This document shows positions 1-7,351 of a stretch of 64,000 nucleotides of DNA, piece after piece. Within the stretch, counting starts at the first letter, position 1, and each line of letters begins with the position of its first letter. The notes under the pieces are model-generated. The model was given only the letters and a program-made list of their open reading frames with translations. It was not told where the DNA came from and searched no databases. The position numbers were made by a program, and so were the translations under genes. Source of the DNA: Calothrix brevissima NIES-22 (GTDB taxonomy: Bacteria > Cyanobacteriota > Cyanobacteriia > Cyanobacteriales > Nostocaceae); contig NZ_AP018211.1 in assembly GCF_002367995.1 (NCBI RefSeq), positions 62,001 to 126,000 on the forward strand, read 5' to 3'.

Positions 1-1
1 A

Positions 2-172
2 CTAGAAGCAATAGAGAGTTTACGCCAGGAAATGCTCTCTATACAAACACAGTCTTCATCTGATTTATTAAATGACCGTTCTTGGTGGGTAAGATGGGGA
101 ATTGACTCAGTAAGTCCATCATTATCTTCCGAAAACTTAGACAATCGTTCCTACTACGTCCAATTTAATTAA
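2..172 (+). CDS. 3' end of an unrecognised protein (partial)
   Basis: An open frame enters from the left edge and ends at TAA 170-172, giving the last 56 residues of a protein. The tail is polar, with a WWVRWG segment and many Ser and Asn; I do not recognise a family. It reads as a real gene end because a hairpin terminator follows 26 bases later. The start lies outside the window, so nothing can be said about its domains. Confidence 0.6.
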   Translation, partial: LEAIESLRQEMLSIQTQSSSDLLNDRSWWVRWGIDSVSPSLSSENLDNRSYYVQFN

Positions 173-197
173 CTAAAGAAAGGGATAAGTTAAATGT

Positions 198-227
198 AAA
201 TTGATACCTTCTGTATCAATTTTTTGT
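198..227 (+). terminator. Rho-independent terminator
   Basis: A 10-bp perfect stem (AAATTGATAC, 198-207, with its complement at 213-222) closes a CTTCT loop and runs into a T tract. It sits just downstream of the stop codon at 172. The stretch from about 230 to 469 holds no gene that I can see. Confidence 0.8.
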
Positions 228-469
228 ACTACTGTTTTGGTTATTAATCAGGAGTTGGAATATATCCTTATTCTGACTCTTGCTTCCTTGAGGTTGCTTT
301 ACTTCATGAGTATGCTTTTTATCAGATATTTCACAGGAATTATATTAATGTAAGGTACTGGATAATAGTGAGTCTAACGACTCAAATCAGCGGCAGTAGA
401 TAACCTCGAACTCAGCACCAATATATCTCAATTGTCCGCTGCATTTGAATTGTTATGCTGTCGGCAAAC

Positions 470-1414
470 TCACTTACCTGTATCTCTTTCATCAGAACCA
501 AGCAGTATCAAAAAATTAGTGTCATAGATTGCTCCCTTCCAATTATTAGCAGATTGAACTTGCTCGACAGTTAATCCTTTAACTCCTTCCAAATTTGTTT
601 TTTGAAGATCTGCACCTTGAAGAATGCAGTTTTGCAAATCGGCTCCTCGCAAATCTGCTTCTGCAAGGTCGGCATCGCTAAGATCAGCATCTCGAAACTT
701 AGATTCAGCGAGGTTAGCCTTCCAGAACCTAGCACTTCGTAAGTTGCACCGATTAAAGTTAGTTTTCCTCAAATCAGAACCGTGAAATTGAGCATAGCTA
801 TAGTCAGTGTCGGAAAACACAACTCCTCTTAAATCGTTGTAGTTCATATAAAGCACTGCATCATCTGGATCTTGGCTAACATTCCGCCGCCCAATAACAG
901 ATGCTGCTGACTGAACATCTTTGTCAAACATCATTGATTGAGTTGAAAAGCCTGCCCCTGCTAAACCACGACGATCGCGCACAAAAGCTGTTAAGACTTC
1001 CATAATCATCCAATGATCCTTTGAAGAATCATGAGCAATCCTAGCAAGCGCATAGATGCCACCAATACGAACTGAGGCTTTCTCATGCCCCAGTTGCTCA
1101 ACCGCTTTAGAGAAACGATCAGTAATATTCTGTTCTTGTGAAGCCGCTAGCTGTCGTCGAGAAAGGACAATGTTCCAAAAGATAGCTACGCCACCAATGA
1201 TGGTTGCTATTAGTCGGATTCACTCAATCCCAACTTTAGCGCGTTCTTTAGCATCAATACCCTGCCAAAATTGATAAATATCAATACTGGTTGGGACTCC
1301 TATACTAACTGTCACTATCAATATGAAGACAAAACTGATAGGCGCAGCCCACTTAGTCATTGACTGATCCAGATTTCTAAAAAACCCAGATGAATTAGAT
1401 TTCTTACGCCCCAT
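470..1414 (-). pseudogene. Pentapeptide-repeat membrane protein split by an in-frame TGA
   Basis: Two - strand frames, 1414-1220 and 1009-470, lie in the same register and are separated by a single TGA at 1220-1222 (codon 65 from ATG 1414). Reading through gives about 314 residues: a transmembrane segment near residues 27-43, a second hydrophobic stretch just after the stop, a conserved ITDRFSKAVEQLG linker typical of cyanobacterial pentapeptide proteins, a short segment with VRIGGIYALARIA, then pentapeptide repeats of the A(D/N)LXX type (for example ADLSDADLAEADLRGADL). The region between the halves is intact coding sequence, which argues for one nonsense mutation and not for two genes. The 179-residue C-terminal half could be made alone by restarting at 1009. 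Pentapeptide repeats form a right-handed helix; the role here is unknown. Confidence 0.75.
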
Positions 1415-1528
1415 AAACCTCTATTCATCTGAAACTTTTGACAATCTAACAACTGATAGCTCAAATAGCACACTTAACGGATTGAGAAAACTGCTCAACC
1501 ACTAACTCAGGCAGCATAACTATTTATT

Positions 1529-1738
1529 ATACAGAAACTTTCCGTATATCATACTCAGCGATTCAGGTAGGGAAAGCATTAGAGGCAATCTAATGATAAT
1601 ATCAAGAAATTCTCTGGATATCATCAATATGCGACTATTATACAGAATTTTTTCCGTATAACTACCTGATTTGGGGTGGATATCTAGAATTTTACTTGAT
1701 ACTGTCCAATAAAACATAATATGCAGAATTTTTCGTAT
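1529..1738. repeat. Three copies of an imperfect 18-20-bp palindrome
   Basis: Related palindromic units occur at 1529-1547 (ATACAGAAACTTTCCGTAT), 1640-1659 and 1721-1738, with the consensus ATACAGAAnnTTTCCGTAT. The spacing is about 111 and 81 bases. The stretch 1415-1736 has no convincing gene, and these units are its main visible structure. They could be remnants of a small palindromic mobile repeat or binding sites. Confidence 0.6.
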
Positions 1739-1886
1739 CTTGAACAATACGACTGGAGAGAATTTTACCACTAGCTTGCTCTATTGTCTGTTGCCAAGCA
1801 AGACGTTGTTGTTCTGGTTCCAAGAGAACCAAAGGTCTAACTTGGCGATCGCTCATTGGTAATATTTGGGAACCAATGGTTCCCAT
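1737..1886 (-). pseudogene. Remnant of the palindrome-repeat protein gene
   Basis: Fifty codons on the - strand (MGTIGSQILPMSDRQVRPLV through SSRIVQD) match the middle of the protein encoded at 4150-5331, at the exit from its 13-residue repeat array. The remnant retains one copy of the DNA palindrome GGGAACCAATGGTTCCC (1868-1884). Homology stops abruptly after IVQD, where the palindromic units at 1529-1738 begin. It is a truncated duplicate with no N-terminal domain and probably no product. Confidence 0.7.
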
Positions 1887-1937
1887 TTGGCATTTTATAA
1901 TGAAATATGGACAATAAATTTTCATGAGGTCAAAAAT

Positions 1938-2255
1938 ATGACACACTCTTCACCAGAAAGAATAGTGAGACGTGGGAGAGTATTTCCGGAAATTCAATGG
2001 ACAGAAGCGCAAAAAGCTGAAGAAAAAGCCAGAAGACAGGCATTTTATGAGCGTTGTTGGGTGATTTTTGAGCGTTTAAAACCAGAAATACTAGATAAAT
2101 ACTATGGTTGGTATATTGCCATTGAACCTGATAGTGGGGATTATTTTATTGATCGGGATCAAGAGGTAGCAAGTAAAATGGCCAGAGAAAAATATCCTCA
2201 TGTGATTCATCATATTTTTGGCATTAATGAAACCGGAGTTAGTGGCAGAATATGA
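1938..2255 (+). CDS. Small protein upstream of an aspartic protease (DUF5678-like)
   Basis: This gene encodes 105 residues starting at ATG 1938, with a TGAGGT ribosome-binding site 8-13 bases upstream. That start is preferred over an upstream in-frame ATG at 1866, which lies inside the palindrome remnant. The N-terminus is basic; the C-terminal half (GWYIAIEPDSGDYFIDRDQEVASKM) resembles the small DUF5678-type domain that often precedes retropepsin-like genes in cyanobacteria. The stop overlaps the ATG of the next gene by four bases, so the two are translationally coupled. Function is unknown; a paired protease and partner module is an inference from the overlap. Confidence 0.7.
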   Translation: MTHSSPERIVRRGRVFPEIQWTEAQKAEEKARRQAFYERCWVIFERLKPEILDKYYGWYIAIEPDSGDYFIDRDQEVASKMAREKYPHVIHHIFGINETGVSGRI

Positions 2256-2620
2256 TTGAGGGGAGATTTGGAGATAAAGGTCAAGTTTACTTTGAAATTG
2301 ATTTAATTGGAGGGGATGACTTCAGCTTTCCTGTAGAAACAATGTTAGATACAGGATTTACTGAATTTTTAGCTATGAACAAACAAGATGTACAAAGTCT
2401 TGATTGGTCTTTTTTGCGTCAAAATAAATTAAGAACTGCTCAAGGAGAAACTGAATTTGATGTTTATATTGGTAGGGTAATAATAGATAGTCAAGAGTGG
2501 GAAATTCCTGTATTTGCTGGAGATGAAATTCAGGAAATTTTACTAGGCTCTCGATGGCTGAAATTATTTATATTAGTCGCTAACTATAGTCAAAATATAG
2601 TAAGTTTAGAGTTAATTTAA
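2252..2620 (+). CDS. Retropepsin-like (clan AA) aspartic protease
   Basis: The 122-residue product carries the single active-site motif of half-length aspartic proteases (MLDTGFTEFL, Asp near residue 28), followed by the usual small beta-rich fold and an LLGSRWLK segment near residue 98. Proteins of this size act as homodimers in which each chain contributes one Asp. Short cyanobacterial members of this family are common and uncharacterised. It overlaps the preceding gene by four bases (ATGA), so it is probably co-translated with it. Confidence 0.75.
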   Translation: MIEGRFGDKGQVYFEIDLIGGDDFSFPVETMLDTGFTEFLAMNKQDVQSLDWSFLRQNKLRTAQGETEFDVYIGRVIIDSQEWEIPVFAGDEIQEILLGSRWLKLFILVANYSQNIVSLELI

Positions 2621-2758
2621 TCAATAGTTTCTAGATAGACACTTGCTATGGCTCCTGATTCCTTGAGGTAAGTTTACTTCTTGAGAAAATCGCTCTCACT
2701 TGCACTCTACCACAAGCCTTACGGCTAAGAAATTAAAACGATTCAAGTGAGAGTTTGT

Positions 2759-3037
2759 ATGGCAGAAGTGTTAGTGGAACCACAATTTCAGGTAGTAACT
2801 CATATACAAACTGGGGCAAAAACAGGCAGGATTTACTTTCCGGCATTATTCCTAGCTGAATTTTACAGTAGTGTTATCAAATGGCTGCAACGGCAAGAAA
2901 TCCACTTTAGCGAACAAGACCTCAAAAAATATGGAGATGGTTCTTTTCGCCTCTATTTTAGAACAGCCAAATCTCCAGAAATAGAATATTTAGAGCTAAT
3001 AGCAATACTGAAAAATCTACACAATAGCTATTCCTAA
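2759..3037 (+). CDS. Hypothetical protein, about 92 residues
   Basis: ATG 2759 is preferred over the in-frame GTG at 2747, because a GAGAG stretch lies 5-9 bases upstream of the ATG. The product is mixed alpha/beta, with YFPALFLAEFYSSVIKWLQ as a likely helix, and has no motif that I recognise. It has a normal cyanobacterial codon pattern and stands alone on the + strand. Confidence 0.5.
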   Translation: MAEVLVEPQFQVVTHIQTGAKTGRIYFPALFLAEFYSSVIKWLQRQEIHFSEQDLKKYGDGSFRLYFRTAKSPEIEYLELIAILKNLHNSYS

Positions 3038-3245
3038 GAGTCTCGTTATTCCTCCTAAAATACACAGCATGGAGAAGAGTAGAGAATTTTGTTGAAATAA
3101 TTTCTCCGGAGTGTGATGAGGAAATTTATTGTTAGCAGATGTAGCTTTTAGTCTGTGTGCAAGCTATTGGTGAAATACCAGTGGCTTGTTTTTTACGCTT
3201 ACGCGCTGCTGAGGAATGAAATTTAAATAGCCATTGATCAATAAA

Positions 3246-3467
3246 ATGTGCAATATCACTACAGACATCGACCGTGAAATTGACTTTTTGATGCAGGAGC
3301 GCGATAGGTTAACACTATATTGGTTTGAGTTAGGTGAGGCTGACCGTACCTGTAATTTACAACCATCGTATTCAGAAAATTACTGGTATCTGCTTGGCTG
3401 GCATGACAGAGACTACCAGATAGAAATCGCCTTTCAACCGGAATCCTCAACTTTTGAGCATTTTTAG
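3246..3467 (+). CDS. Hypothetical protein, about 73 residues
   Basis: A short acidic product rich in Tyr and Trp (for example NYWYLLGWHDRDYQIEI) starts at ATG 3246; a TTG at 3234 is an alternative. The two preceding hundred bases contain no gene. No family was recognised. Coding status rests on composition only, and a longer-stemmed - strand frame overlaps it, so confidence is modest. Confidence 0.4.
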   Translation: MCNITTDIDREIDFLMQERDRLTLYWFELGEADRTCNLQPSYSENYWYLLGWHDRDYQIEIAFQPESSTFEHF

Positions 3468-3584
3468 AATCAGTAACACCTCTAGCTTGTAGCTGGGGGT
3501 GTTGAAAGATGTGCAACCCCTGACGGGAAAAGAACTACAAAAAGTCAGCACACACTTCACGCAATTTTACTGGAGACACAGAAA

Positions 3585-4082
3585 ATGCAAAATACTCAAG
3601 ACTTTTTGACAAATGCGATTTTGGCGATCGCCACCGTATATGCAATCTTGATGATACTTGATTTCTTTGCAGGTTTAGTAAAGCTATGGAATGCTTGCAC
3701 TCATCAACAGAACAACAAAGCATACTCGGTTAACGACAAGCAAGTGACAGACAGAAATACTTCACCAGCTTCTAATGAACCTGTAAATAATCCAGAATCC
3801 TTATCAATTCGACTGACCGATACTACCGCGCCAAGCACAACAGATGATATTGACACTGAATCTCTAACGTTGTTAATAGAGAAGCTGCCCCAGCCTCGCA
3901 TTCGTACCGCAGCCCGACGTTTAGGGATTGCTGACAAGGTGAATGGTCATTACCAGCGATTGGCGATTCTGCGGACACAGATGAAAGCCAAGTTGACATC
4001 CCAGCCAAAGGAAGTAGCACGGGTACTGAGTGAATTGACGCTACAAACTTCCACTAGCAGACCAAAAGTTATTGCTGGCTAA
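3585..4082 (+). CDS. Single-pass membrane protein of unknown function
   Basis: The 165-residue protein begins with a hydrophobic helix (residues 8-33), continues with a Ser/Thr/Asn-rich linker (about 45-88), and ends in a basic, predicted helical domain (LPQPRIRTAARRLGIADKVNG) that looks like a small DNA- or protein-binding module. A GGAG motif lies 12 bases upstream of ATG 3585. It is convergent with the repeat protein at 4150-5331. I do not recognise a family. Confidence 0.6.
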   Translation: MQNTQDFLTNAILAIATVYAILMILDFFAGLVKLWNACTHQQNNKAYSVNDKQVTDRNTSPASNEPVNNPESLSIRLTDTTAPSTTDDIDTESLTLLIEKLPQPRIRTAARRLGIADKVNGHYQRLAILRTQMKAKLTSQPKEVARVLSELTLQTSTSRPKVIAG

Positions 4083-4149
4083 ATAGGTAGGCACTCAGCA
4101 CTATTTTATAGAAAGCAACGACACAGCCAATATTTGAATCGGGTAACTT

Positions 4150-5331
4150 TTATTTCTCATGGAGTCCGTACTCTTGTTCCACATCAGCCAGCAATTTTTC
4201 CTGTAACGGCGAAAGGTACGGTTTGAGTTGTTTCCCTAACCCTAAGCAAAGCCAATCTACTGCACTATCTCGGTTTTCAATTTCATGCAGCCGCCGCAGT
4301 CGCGCACACAGTTGTTGCATAAATTGGCAGTCATTGTCTAACATTTCTAGGGACTTGAGATGTTCTATTTTCACGGTATACTCAGCATCCCAAGTCTCAA
4401 GAGTGCAACTATAGTCTCCAACATGAGTGATGACACCCCAACAACCACTCTTGCCTTTAAGTTCTGGGTTGTCTTTGGGCAGTAGAGTACATACTTCCCC
4501 AAGGCGGTAAGGATTAGGCAATTTGGTTCTTTCTCGAATTTTGTCCACAATATCCTGAACAATACGACCAGAGGGAATTTTACCACCAGCAAGTTCTACT
4601 GCCTGTTGCCAAGCTTGACGTTGTTGTTCTGGTTTCAAGGGAACCAAAGGTCTAACTTGGCGTTCGCTCGTTGGTAAGATTTGGGAACCATTGGTTCCCA
4701 TTTCATCTGAGTTCCCAATTTGGGAACCATTGGTTCCCATTTCATCTGAGTTCCCAATTTGGGAACCATTGGTTCCCATTTCATCTGAGTTCCCAATTTG
4801 GGAACCATCGGTTCCCGTTTCATCTGAGTTTTTAATTTGGGAACCATTGGTTCCCGTTTCATTTGGTTTCCCAATTTGGGAACCAATGGTTCCCATTTCA
4901 TTTGGTTTCCCAATTTGGGAACCAATGGTTCCCATTTCATTTGGTTTCCCAATTTGGGAACCATTGGTTCCCATTTCATCTGGGTTCCCAATTTGGGAAC
5001 CATTGGTTCCCATGAGATTGTCAACCACAAAAGAACCAGCTATCAAGTAGTTCACATGGCGGTGAGTGAAGCCAAACCGGGAACGACAGTAATCTTCAAA
5101 TGTTGAGTGAGTCGAACGGTACAAACGTCTATCTCGTAGTGCTTTCAATGCTTTAGCAGCTATGTAAAATGCTCGTTCAACTTGCCTTTCTAAAAATATG
5201 CGATCGCTCCACTCTTCTGTGGTAAGTTCGGAGCTACTAACTACTTCAACTGGTGTAGTCTGGTTGGCTTCTAAGTCACTCTTGGGGGGTAGCAAGTTCC
5301 TCTCACTGGAGATGTTGGACATCTCGCTCAT
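4150..5331 (-). CDS. Plasmid protein with nine 13-residue repeats
   Basis: The 393-residue product has three parts. Residues 1-106 contain a helical domain (FYIAAKALKALRDRRLYRS through TFEDYCRSRFGF) found at the N-terminus of many phage and plasmid proteins and likely to bind DNA. Residues 107-218 are eight full and one partial copy of MGTNGSQIGNxDE. Residues 219-393 form a separate domain that includes a small beta-barrel-like segment (GCWGVITHVGDYSCTLETWD) and a C-terminal helical region. It is divergent from the XRE gene at 5474 across a palindromic operator-like site. A fragment of it lies at 1737-1886. Function is unknown; a replication-, partition- or regulation-linked role is inferred from the domain layout. 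Confidence 0.7.
   Translation of the reverse strand: MSEMSNISSERNLLPPKSDLEANQTTPVEVVSSSELTTEEWSDRIFLERQVERAFYIAAKALKALRDRRLYRSTHSTFEDYCRSRFGFTHRHVNYLIAGSFVVDNLMGTNGSQIGNPDEMGTNGSQIGKPNEMGTIGSQIGKPNEMGTIGSQIGKPNETGTNGSQIKNSDETGTDGSQIGNSDEMGTNGSQIGNSDEMGTNGSQIGNSDEMGTNGSQILPTSERQVRPLVPLKPEQQRQAWQQAVELAGGKIPSGRIVQDIVDKIRERTKLPNPYRLGEVCTLLPKDNPELKGKSGCWGVITHVGDYSCTLETWDAEYTVKIEHLKSLEMLDNDCQFMQQLCARLRRLHEIENRDSAVDWLCLGLGKQLKPYLSPLQEKLLADVEQEYGLHEK
4678..5013. repeat. 39-bp tandem repeat array, each unit with a palindrome
   Basis: Eight complete 39-bp units plus a partial ninth lie inside the coding sequence of the previous gene. Each unit contains GGGAACCAnTGGTTCCC, a 7- or 8-bp inverted repeat around a central base or triplet. 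The period is a multiple of three, so the units stay in frame as 13 residues, and all reading frames on both strands are open, which creates spurious ORFs. Unit variants cluster (Asn-to-Ile and Gly-to-Lys versions are adjacent), as expected from slippage or unequal exchange. Confidence 0.95.
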
Positions 5332-5392
5332 ACTTCTACCCCCCCTAGCTTCAAAGAAAAGTCGCTATCGTTTGATATCTTTGATACCTTAC

Positions 5393-5418
5393 CATAAACC
5401 ATAAACTTATGGTTTATG
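5393..5418. promoter_or_regulatory. Operator-like palindrome between divergent genes
   Basis: CATAAACCATAA (5393-5404) is followed after two bases by its exact complement TTATGGTTTATG (5407-5418). It lies 62 bases upstream of the repeat-protein start (5331) and 56 bases upstream of the XRE start (5474). The position and symmetry suit a dimeric regulator acting on both promoters; the XRE protein is the obvious candidate, by inference. Confidence 0.6.
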
Positions 5419-5473
5419 ATTTCAGATAAACTGACAATTTATAGTTGAGGAGAGTTGAAGGGTTGAGGCATCA

Positions 5474-5704
5474 ATGAAAGTTAGAAGAACGATAGATGTA
5501 GAAATCCCCAGTCTAGGAAAGAGAATTAGACAAGCAAGAGAAGCCGATAAGCGCTCTTTAGCTGAAATCTGCCGTCAAATTCCCATGACAACTATGAATT
5601 GGTACAAAATAGAAGCTGAAGAAACAAAAGCTTTGCCAATCGAAACTTTACGGCGCATAGAAGAGGTATTGGGAGTTAATTTTAGTATCAACTTTGATGA
5701 ATAA
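5474..5704 (+). CDS. XRE-family helix-turn-helix regulator
   Basis: The 76-residue protein is a single HTH_3-type domain: LGKRIRQAREADKRSLAEIC gives helices 1 and 2, MTTMNWYKIEAEE the recognition helix region, and LRRIEEVLGV the closing helix. A GGAG/GAGG stretch lies 15-25 bases upstream. It is divergently arranged with the repeat protein across the palindrome at 5393-5418. It is likely a DNA-binding regulator of this pair. Confidence 0.75.
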   Translation: MKVRRTIDVEIPSLGKRIRQAREADKRSLAEICRQIPMTTMNWYKIEAEETKALPIETLRRIEEVLGVNFSINFDE

Positions 5705-5794
5705 CCCAGAATTAATTTTTTCAAATTCACGCTTATGAGTGAGTTAATTATTTGTAGGATCTGTCAATTCTCATGAACCTGACTGATGCATAAA

Positions 5795-5965
5795 ATGACA
5801 CCGCAAAAAATCAATCTCACCCATCTCAAACAATATCTCAAGAGTTGTTCTCCAGAAGAATTGATTTCGGACATTGCCGAACTTTTTAAGAAATTCCCAT
5901 CAGTGAAAGATTATTATCAAGTCTCGAATGGCACGCTTGAAAAGCTCTAAGCTATGCTCCGTAAG
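5795..5965 (+). pseudogene. 5' fragment of a DUF6155-like gene cut by an IS remnant
   Basis: The first 43 codons (INLTHLKQYLKSCSPEELIS and IAELFKKFPSVKDYYQ) resemble the N-terminus of DUF6155 proteins. The frame then enters the terminal repeat of the element at 5926 and stops at 5963-5965. The continuation of the original gene would be expected after 6586, but only a few codons are visible there. Confidence 0.55.
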
Positions 5966-6575
5966 GACTACAGCTTTTAAAGCTATTGAACAATGGAAGG
6001 ATGGCTCAGAAGATTGTCCTTAATGCAGTTTCGTCTTACGCGATCGCTAGAAATTGTTGGGCTTTACGGTAAACGTTGGGATGTTGAACTAGATTTAAGA
6101 CATCTCAAAACTCAAAACTACTTTGGGCATGGATGTTTTGCGATGTAAAACCCCTTCAATGGTACGCAAAGAAATTTATGCTTATTTGCTCGCTTATAAT
6201 CTACTTCGTAGTTTGATGTGGTCGGCAGGTACTACTTACGGTACTCCTCCGTTGCGCTTGTCTTTACAAGGTACTCGCCATCATTTAAATAACTTTATTC
6301 CCGAATTGTTAGCTGCTCACAACACAAAACGTCTTGAAATTTATCGCACTTTACTAAAAGTTATCGTTCACAAGACTGTGAGCGATCGCCCTGGCAGAAG
6401 TGAACCACGAGTTCGCAAACGCCGCCCAAAAGTTTATCCCTTGATGACAAAACCCCGGCATGAATTACGCAAGCAATTGCAAACTGCTTAAACCACAAGT
6501 GTTTCAGCTTTTCAAGCGTGCCATTCGCTGTATTGCTTATTCTGCATAACTTAGAGCTTTTCAAGCGTGCCATTC
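5926..6575. mobile_element. 650-bp IS4-type remnant with intact ends
   Basis: The left end (GAATGGCACGCTTGA..., 5926-5951) and the right end (6551-6575) are inverted copies of one another over about 25 bp, with one base of length difference in an A-run. An identical 11-bp target duplication TATCAAGTCTC flanks it at 5915-5925 and 6576-6586. A second copy of the right-end sequence (AGCTTTTCAAGCGTGCCATTC) lies at 6506-6526. The inside keeps only the 3' part of a transposase gene. An 11-bp duplication fits IS4-family insertion. Confidence 0.85.
6023..6491 (+). pseudogene. IS4-family transposase, C-terminal fragment with frameshift
   Basis: The fragment starts with LYGKRWDVELDLRHLKTQ, which corresponds to the Y-(2)-R-(3)-E-(6)-K signature region that holds the third catalytic acid of IS4-type DDE transposases. 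The frame shifts by one base near 6127 and continues as MDVLRCKTPSMVRKEIYAYL to a stop at 6491. The N-terminal two thirds, with the first two catalytic Asp residues, is missing. It is non-functional. Confidence 0.8.
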
Positions 6576-6645
6576 TATCAAGTCTCTTATTGCACCAAAT
6601 CTTAAGAATGTGTAACGCTGCATGATTCACAAGCCGAAACGATAG

Positions 6646-6699
6646 CTGGATGCCTAAGCCAAGGAGTCAGGGGGGTGACTTCTTGGCTTATGCATCCAG
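6646..6699. repeat. Long hairpin with a G6 loop
   Basis: CTGGATGCCTAAGCCAAG... (6646-6669) pairs with 6676-6699 over 24 bp with two mismatches around a GGGGGG loop (6670-6675). There is no T tract, so it is not a typical terminator. It lies between the IS4 remnant and the operon that begins at 6791 and could be a REP-like unit or a small mobile palindrome. Confidence 0.7.
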
Positions 6700-6790
6700 A
6701 TAGTTATCAGTTTTAATTTCTTGAATTAAGGAATTTGTAATCTCAACCATGTGGTATTAATAAAGACAACACCATCTGAAGAGGTAGTAC

Positions 6791-7279
6791 ATGGAGCCGT
6801 TGACTGCTGGTGCGCTCATGCTTGTTTTTGTGGGAAGTAAATTCGTCGATTGGTCAATAGGTAAAGCTTTTGATGCAGCTTATGACAAGGCCAAGCAAGT
6901 TCTGGCAAAGAAATCTCCTGAAACGGCAGAGGCTTTAGCAGCCGCAGCAGAACAGGCAGTATTACCTACCACAGAGCGAGAAGATATTGGTGTAGCTGTT
7001 TTGATAGCTCAGGTAGAAAAAGTAGCACAGACAGATCCAGAAATTAAGGATGCGGTCGAAGAGTTAGGAAATCAAGCCAACGCTTCTGCACAAGATAATC
7101 CAGCACTGGCCAAGGCTATTCAAGAATTAACAGAAACCATCAAGGCTCAAAAATCAACCAGCAAAAATCCAGCAAAAATAGCCGAAACAATTGGAATTAA
7201 CAATCAAAATATTTTAGGTGGCGAAGTTTATCAGGCTTTTGGACAAGGTGGCATCACTATCGATAAACGCCAAATATGA
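6791..7279 (+). CDS. Small soluble protein at the head of a CHASE2/DUF928 operon
   Basis: The 162-residue product begins with MEPLTAGALMLVFVGSKF, an N-terminal amphipathic or membrane-proximal segment seen in cyanobacterial signalling proteins with CHAT, caspase or NACHT partners. It continues with Ala- and Glu-rich helices and ends in a Gly/Asn-rich tail (NNQNILGGEVYQAFGQGG). A GAGGTAG ribosome-binding site is 7-13 bases upstream of the ATG. The CHASE2 frame follows immediately and opens within the stop of this gene. An adaptor role is inferred only from this context. Confidence 0.65.
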   Translation: MEPLTAGALMLVFVGSKFVDWSIGKAFDAAYDKAKQVLAKKSPETAEALAAAAEQAVLPTTEREDIGVAVLIAQVEKVAQTDPEIKDAVEELGNQANASAQDNPALAKAIQELTETIKAQKSTSKNPAKIAETIGINNQNILGGEVYQAFGQGGITIDKRQI

Positions 7280-7351
7280 CTACAGCCGCCCGATAGGGAA
7301 CGGGTAGATTCAAATCCCCCTGCTAACGTTCGGCATCTCTCCAGGAAGCGC

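Noticed and set aside
1520..1771. An 83-residue - strand ORF
   Set aside because: It spans the palindromic units and non-coding DNA and has no recognisable domain.
4678..5013. CRISPR array
   Set aside because: Units are contiguous tandem repeats with no unique spacers, lie inside a gene, and no cas gene is present.
4635..5106. Several overlapping long ORFs on both strands across the repeat array
   Set aside because: They arise because the 39-bp unit is free of stops in all frames; only the 393-residue - strand frame extends into conserved flanks.
6646..6699. Rho-independent terminator
   Set aside because: There is no T tract on either side of the stem.
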